From positions 120,924 through 184,923 of the forward strand of contig NZ_MUBJ01000004.1 of assembly GCF_002127535.1 (NCBI RefSeq): 64,000 bases of DNA, read 5' to 3'. The translations under genes were made by a program, and so were the position numbers. This document shows, in pieces, positions 58,547 through 64,000 of the stretch. Source of the stretch: Xenorhabdus vietnamensis. GTDB taxonomy: Bacteria > Pseudomonadota > Gammaproteobacteria > Enterobacterales > Enterobacteriaceae. The notes under the pieces were generated by a model that made no database searches, was not told the origin of the DNA, and was given only the letters and a program-made list of their open reading frames with translations. Position 1 is the stretch's first letter. The number at the start of each line of letters is the position of its first letter.

Positions 58547-59409
58547 GTCTTTCTATACCATAAAATTTATTTTACGAATTTTATCTTACGTATTCGATCC
58601 TGAAGTTTTCTAGATTTACTTATTTAATCGCTAAAAATAATGGAATGAAAATAATTATGATATTAGCCATGAGTTAATATCAGTTTTCATTGTATGACCA
58701 AATATTGTATGGTCAGAAATTGTATGATGTTGTTACTACTTAGTAAAACAGAAAATCATCGTTGTCTTACAAAAATTTCCCCGTGCTAAAATTTTCATTT
58801 GTTAATTCTAACTTCTTATAATTCCCAAAAATTCAATTAGAGAGTGATTAATTGGATAGTTAAGGTTTTAGTTTTAATAAAAATAATCCTGTAACTTGTT
58901 AATTTTCCTTTAGATTTCCTGATCACCTGAAATGTTGAGTGGCACTGTATCGATATCATGAACTGTATTAACCTGAAGAGAAACTATCTGATATTAGGAA
59001 ACCATTTAGTTGGATTTTTAGGAGGATATTAATTGACGTTATATTAGGGCATACGTGATGATACAGTCATATATTCGTTCTTTATTCCCTCTGACGGCAT
59101 ACGAATACTCGAATTAAATATTTGTTATCAGAATATTCCATGTACGATGGAAGAATGTTCTCTTAAGGATATCTATTGTATGTTAGTTTTATAGCGAATG
59201 GTTTCTAGTGGTTAAATTTCTCATATACAACAAATGAAGAATTATCATTTATGTAGCAATAATCCTATGTGGTAGTAACGCTTGTGCGGCAACGATTTTA
59301 TGCGTAGAAATCGTAGAAGCCATTATACAAATTCAACTAATGAAGTTAGCCAAACCAGCTCCTATTTTCATGATGTTCTATATATCCATTTAATATTATG
59401 GAGGATGTC
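58547..59409. other. Spacer between csp and the mgtC remnant
   Basis: About 860 bp, AT-rich, no intact gene. It may include the old mgt leader; I could not identify its elements. Confidence 0.5.
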
Positions 59410-59795
59410 ATGTTGTTGACATCCATTGCAATGTATTTATTACTGTGCTGCCATTTGAGGATTTGATCGGGGCTGAACGTCAGTGGCATCAAGGTATGAG
59501 CATTTGAGGTTTAATATAGCAGCAACATTATGGTGTTTGACGGGGATAGGGGAGTTATGTGGTGTGGAGCAATATTTGGGCTACAGGTATTGCTACAGTC
59601 ATCATTATTTGTGTGAACATTTTATTGAGAGAAATTGCGTAACGAATTAATACTCAGCCTCACCAGCAAGCTTTAAATTTAGAGTAGCGCTATAAAACCC
59701 ACTTTATCTGCGATGTAAATGATGAAATTCTGGTAAGGACTTTGATTTTACAAGAACTCAATAGCTTATATGTTAGATTACTGACATCCCCACTC
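59410..59795 (+). pseudogene. MgtC-family gene, degraded
   Basis: Fragments in changing frames keep the order of MgtC: a short membrane start (MLLTSIAMYLLL), LPFEDLIGAERQWHQGM (family GALIGAERQW), NIAATLWCL (NTAATLWCSAAVG), GIATVIIICVNILLREIA, then after stops THFICDVNDEILVRTLILQELNS of the C-terminal ACT-like domain. At least three frame changes or stops. MgtC is an inner-membrane protein for low-Mg2+ and intracellular growth; this copy is dead. Confidence 0.72.
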
Positions 59796-59799
59796 TGAT

Positions 59800-61573
59800 G
59801 AAGTGTTGCCTATAGAGTAGATTTGGCAGGAATATCGAGCAAGTAAGGTATATAGGGAGCCTTGAAATCAATGGATTAACAAAAGAAAATTGGTTTGATT
59901 CGGAATTATTTATGTTGGCTATTGCAGTGTCAAAGAAAATATTTATTGTCAACTGGCTCAATACAATACCAAACTTTGGTGCAATGAACATATTATATAC
60001 GAATAGAACAGAGGTATTAATTCACGACAAAATTATTCTCCAACACTATTTAGATAAAGAAGATAGGGGAGGTAATTAACTAAATATAGTTAAATAGCCC
60101 CACTAAAGAGGTACTAAGAACTGAAGGGATTCAAGTAATTGTTAGGTATAAATGCGGTAATTCAGATATTGATTACCTCTGCAGCTACAGAAAAATTGAT
60201 GAGTTACCTTTTGATTTTGTTAGAGGCTGGTTGTCGATTTTTATACAAAATTTGTATAAAAAACATCAATTAGCCTTCAGGTATGCCGTTGAGAAAATGC
60301 TATCAGCTTGCTCCTTTATGGGGGTAAAAGAGAAAATTATTTCTCTCACTGAAGAAAGTCGTAACAATGTAATGGAACTAGTTAGCAACGATAACTCTCA
60401 AGGATTCAGGGTTGTTAATCATAGTAATGGAAGGGTTAAGTCACTATGAAGTGATACACCCATTTCTGTTACTGATGAAAATGGGATGGTATTACAAGGT
60501 TTATTGGCATTTTTAGGTCTGCTAAAAGAAAGTACTATAATGGTAATTTCGGTATTAAGGCACAATGATATTTTGGTTACGGTATTTGCCGTAGATAATT
60601 CTGTTGTTACGGTTAAAGTTTGTTGAGATATGGATTTAGGTTCTGTAAATATCCTTATTGATACTAATGTTGAACTTAATGACTGATGAAGACCGTTAAA
60701 AGAAGTGGAATTAAGGTCGCCCTTTTGTAAGTTAACCCCTCTGTGAAAATCCCGCGTTTTAAAATCATTGTAAAATAATAGTCATATGATTGGTTTTCTT
60801 GAGGATGGAATAAATGACAAGCCAGCATTATGGGATGCAGGTGTTGGAATTTTAGTTAATATAGGGACGAATATCGCAAAGGAGGTAGCCGATCTCATTC
60901 TGTTTGAGAAAAATTTGATGGTATTAGGGAGAGAATTAAGGAAAGTGAAACGTTTGGGAATATCATCAAGTATTTAAATATGACGGTTAGTGCAATCTTT
61001 AGGAAACGTATTTTCTGTATTGGTCGCCAGTGCATTTATTCCATTTTTATCGATATTGTCACTTCATTTTCTTGTATAAAACCTAATGTACGATATTTCA
61101 CAATTGCCTTGTCGTTAGGAAAAATAGATAAATAGTTTCTGAAAAAATTCTGTAAGTGGGATGTAAAAGTATAGGATGTTTTTATGCTCAGGATTGGCGC
61201 TACTTTTTTATCTTTAACATCACGGCTTACGTTGTGATGTGGCATGTATTTGCAGAAGACAATATGGAACATCAGACATTATTTCAACCGGATAGCTTAT
61301 GGAAGAGGTATTGTCACAGATTTCTATTGTACATATATTGAACAAGCAAAAAGCACTTTGTGCAGAGTACAGCGGTACGTTATTTTATTAACTACACTAA
61401 TAATAATGGTACTAGGCAATTACATTCCATTCTCTGCATTTGATACCCTAACTGGGTTACAGCCACGATTTTGGGAATACTCTTTATGGTTAATTGGGTT
61501 ACTAATAAGCTACGGTATCATTGCTTAAATGATGAAGCAGTTTTGGTTTCATCGATTTGGTGGATGGTTGTAA
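59800..61573 (+). pseudogene. MgtA/MgtB-type P-type Mg2+ ATPase, degraded
   Basis: Scattered collinear pieces of a Mg2+-importing P-type ATPase: LNTIPNFGAMNILYTNRTEVLIHDKIIL, where the phosphorylated-Asp motif DKTGT has become NRTEV; IDELPFDFVRGWLS; AVEKMLSACSFMG; VLQGLLAFLGLLKES; MIGFLEDGINDKPALWDAGVGI; KKFCKWDVKSIG...FNITAYVVMWHVFAEDN; NYIPFSAFDTLTGLQP; and a terminal FWFHRFGGWL before TAA at 61571. The N-terminal third is missing, and many stops and frameshifts interrupt it. With mgtC just upstream this is a decayed mgtC-mgtB/A operon. Confidence 0.82.
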
Positions 61574-62792
61574 ATAATTCTCATTAATTGATATGTTACT
61601 CTGTATAGCATAAGGCAGTAATGTATACAGGATATATACTATTGTGGCTCTTATCATGATGAACTTTTTCAGATATTTAGAATAGGTCTTGATGTTATTC
61701 TTTGAAAATAAACTGTCTATCACAATATAAATTAATTTAAGGAAGTAATAGAGTTATATTTATCGGTCATTTTTTTTATTTGAAACGACAATTTAATCTA
61801 CCTGTTATTGTTTTTTTCAGAGTTGAATGGGATAAATTACTTTTTAATGTCTGTGCTTATATCTTTCTTTGTTTTTTTATGCCAAATTTTCTATTCTTCT
61901 TTTAATTAGGTTTTATGTAATAAGATGTTGTTGCCAAATTTGCATTTGGGAATTATTTTGTATTTATATTTTCTGTTATTTAAGTAAATTAATTTTCATT
62001 CAATGCACCACCTCGTTTTGGGGTTTGGTTATCGGTTTGTTTGTTATGATAATCCCACCAAAGCATTTGTATTTCTTATCATTTAGGTTGTGAGTATAAA
62101 ATAAATACATTAATTTTTATTATCAATTGTGCGCATAAGCTAGACAATAAGGGGAAATAATCAGCAAGGATTGTTTAGTTAAAACTGTGTCACAAACTGA
62201 CTGTGTATACGTTTATTTTGTTTAGTTAAATTTATTAATTATGATGGCTGGAAGTGGTCTTAATGGCTTTCAGGGGGCTTGAATTTTGTTTGGTTAGCAA
62301 AGCCTTGCTAGTTATGTTTACTAGGGGGGAGATATACAGATGTTTTTTTATTTCAATATCATACTGTATTTTATCTTATTTTTGTGATTTGAGTGATATT
62401 TGAGTTCAGAGTAGAAATGAGGGGTCTCTTTCTTTTGTTTGAAAATAGCGCGATCATAAACCAAAAATGATCAGACTGATAGCTTTTTAATAACTAGTAT
62501 TCACATATAATTAATAAATTTGGCATAACAATGACCTAAATCAAGTTATAGTGGAAGATGAGTACCTACCTACATTATCAAGAAGCAAATTTTATTAAAA
62601 CACTATCAATTTAGCTAAGGGGGAGATTTTTTGTCGTTATTTTGAATTTATAAGTTTAATAGATCGTATAAAACAAAAAACAGTTCCTAATATTTTTATT
62701 TAGATAATTTAACTTATTAATTGTAGACTATTTTTTATTTTTTATTGCTTGAATAGTTAATGAGCTAGAAGCATAATAAAAAGCATTAGTTT
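61574..62792. other. AT-rich spacer upstream of the flhDC control region
   Basis: About 1.2 kb, very AT-rich. A 74-codon frame at 61869-62093 ends GLVIGLFVMIIPPKHLYFLSF; I cannot assign it. No gene called. Confidence 0.45.
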
Positions 62793-62808
62793 TGTGACGA
62801 CCATCACA
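62793..62808. promoter_or_regulatory. CRP site of flhDC
   Basis: TGTGACGACCATCACA, perfect TGTGA-N6-TCACA. Its centre lies 83 bp upstream of the RcsAB-like box centre; CRP activates flhDC from a comparable position in E. coli. Confidence 0.75.
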
Positions 62809-62876
62809 TAATATTTAAAATGACATATATTCTCCGTTGTATAAGTTGATGATTCAGGAGTAAAGTTAATTAGTAT

Positions 62877-62890
62877 TAAGATTATTCTTA
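62877..62890. promoter_or_regulatory. RcsAB box of flhDC
   Basis: TAAGATTATTCTTA matches the RcsAB consensus TAAGAATATTCCTA at 12 of 14 positions and is itself palindromic. It lies about 243 bp before the flhD ATG, near the expected transcription start, where RcsB represses flhDC in E. coli. Confidence 0.75.
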
Positions 62891-63132
62891 ATCAATTTTG
62901 GCAAGTGCATTACCCAGATGACGCAATAATACTTTCACAACCCATTACCGAAATATTTTAGAAATTGGGCGATCCCAAGAGTAATACAAAGGACAGTTAC
63001 TGCTCTGGCTAAAGATGTATATTTCAGTTATGTCGGAGATTATTGAATCTCATGCTACTGGTAATTTTGTCGTGAGTGATTCTTTGATCACTTAATTTAA
63101 TTTTTTCATGTAATCGGACGGGATATATAGAA

Positions 63133-63483
63133 ATGAGTACGGTTGAATTGCTCAAACATATTTATGACATAAATTTATCGTATTTGCTTTTAGCACAACG
63201 GCTAATTAACCATGAGAAAGCATCTGCGATGTTCCGTTTAGGTATTAGTGAATCGATGGCTGATACGTTGGCCGAGCTGACATTGCCTCAGTTAGTAAAA
63301 TTAGCTGAAACAAACCAACTGATTTGCCATTTTCGTTTTGAAGACCACGAAACCGTGCAGCAGTTAACTAAGGAATCGCGGGTGGATGATCTGCAACAAA
63401 TTCATACAGGTATCTTGCTGTCTACTCATCTTTTTCAGCAGTTATCCGCTCGGGATGACAATTCAATCAAGAAAAGAGCGTAA
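63133..63483 (+). CDS. flhD: FlhD, flagellar master regulator subunit
   Basis: 116-residue subunit of the FlhD4C2 activator of class 2 flagellar genes. [68 protein letters not shown] is nearly E. coli FlhD. The long upstream region (about 240 bp from the RcsAB box) suggests a long leader, as in E. coli. flhC starts 2 nt after its stop. Confidence 0.97.
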   Translation: MSTVELLKHIYDINLSYLLLAQRLINHEKASAMFRLGISESMADTLAELTLPQLVKLAETNQLICHFRFEDHETVQQLTKESRVDDLQQIHTGILLSTHLFQQLSARDDNSIKKRA

Positions 63484-63485
63484 AG

Positions 63486-64000
63486 ATGGTTGAAAAAAGT
63501 ATTGTTCAAGAAGCGAAAGATATTCAGCTGGCAATGGAACTCATCACTTTAGGCGCGCGATTACAGATGCTTGAAAGTGAAACGCAACTAAGTAGAGGCC
63601 GATTGATCCGGTTGTATAAAGAGTTGCGGGGAAGCCCTCCGCCTAAAGGGATGCTACCCTTTTCGACGGATTGGTTTATGACTTGGGAACAGAATATTCA
63701 TTCGTCAATGTTCTACAATGCTTACCGTTTTCTGTTGAAAAGTGGACATTGTGAAGGTGTAGAGGTTGTTGTCAAAGCCTATCGGCTGTACCTTGAGCAA
63801 TGTCCTCCAGGGAATGAAGAGGTGCCTGTTTTGGCATTAACCAGAGCTTGGACATTGGTGCGTTTTGTTGACAGTGGAATGTTACAGCCAACACAATGTC
63901 GCTGCTGTGGTGGAACTTTCATTACACACGCCCACCAGCCGGTAAATAGCTTTGTTTGTAGTCTTTGTCAGCCACCTTCACGGGCAGTAAAAAAACGTAA
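63486..64000 (+). CDS. flhC: FlhC, flagellar master regulator subunit (3' partial)
   Basis: 171 complete codons, cut by the window end, of a protein usually about 192 residues. [72 protein letters not shown], and the zinc ligands CRCCGG...[14 protein letters not shown] are all FlhC. It partners FlhD for DNA binding. Confidence 0.97.
   Translation, partial: MVEKSIVQEAKDIQLAMELITLGARLQMLESETQLSRGRLIRLYKELRGSPPPKGMLPFSTDWFMTWEQNIHSSMFYNAYRFLLKSGHCEGVEVVVKAYRLYLEQCPPGNEEVPVLALTRAWTLVRFVDSGMLQPTQCRCCGGTFITHAHQPVNSFVCSLCQPPSRAVKKR

Noticed and set aside
61869..62093. 74-codon frame upstream of flhDC
   Set aside because: Hydrophobic and AT-rich; no ribosome site or recognisable family, though a decayed membrane gene cannot be excluded.

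Overview
The window is chromosomal DNA from an AT-rich member of the Enterobacterales. Housekeeping genes read like Escherichia coli orthologues (MenDHBCE, RcsBCD, GyrA, UbiG, NrdAB, LpxL, TrhO, PyrC, FlhDC). The low GC, the many small accessory genes with long AT-rich spacers, the chitin-active LPMO-type protein and the heavy pseudogene load suggest Morganellaceae, most likely Xenorhabdus or a close relative such as Photorhabdus. The genus is inferred from gene content only.

Layout. 0-3 kb: end of a chaperone/usher fimbrial operon (usher, adhesin-like subunit). 3.3-9.1 kb: menaquinone operon menDHBCE with start/stop overlaps and no menF in front. 9.2-11.1 kb: yfaZ and, convergent, tyrP with a TyrR box pair. 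11.6-11.8 kb: a tRNA-Ser/tRNA-Thr unit. 11.9-18.3 kb: rcsD-rcsB convergent with rcsC. 18.4-26.2 kb: gyrA, divergent ubiG, then nrdA-nrdB-yfaE.

26.2-48 kb is an accessory region. It holds an AmiD-like amidase, a lipoprotein, an Ail/OmpX protein, a phage-type lysozyme, an AA10 LPMO-like protein and a broken AAC(3) acetyltransferase. It also has an IS630 scrap and a CI-like repressor whose operator occurs twice, on either side of a 2.6-kb block of broken genes, with cro beyond the second copy. Further on are a DUF2335 protein, a NADAR protein, three consecutive alpha/beta hydrolases, a PL14-like lyase, lldD behind a wrecked lactate permease, a PhzF-like protein and a small secreted protein. A dispersed palindromic repeat (arms like TTTCAAGTTGCAGC / GCTGCAACTTGAAA) punctuates this region.

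48-64 kb returns to core genes: a POT peptide transporter, lpxL divergent from trhO, an RcsA/RcsB-like regulator without the phospho-acceptor Asp, bssS, pyrC, four separately promoted tRNA-Asn(GTT) genes, ylaC and a csp gene. Then come the remains of mgtC and a MgtA/MgtB-type Mg2+ ATPase, a 1.5-kb spacer, and flhDC (flhC cut by the window end). The flhD upstream region has a perfect-core CRP site and a strong RcsAB-box match, so the phosphorelay at 12-18 kb and the flagellar master operon at 63 kb are probably linked.

I found no CRISPR array and no large intact novel system. The most unusual structures are the split immunity region with duplicated operators, the dispersed repeat family, and several genes broken by one or a few stop codons.
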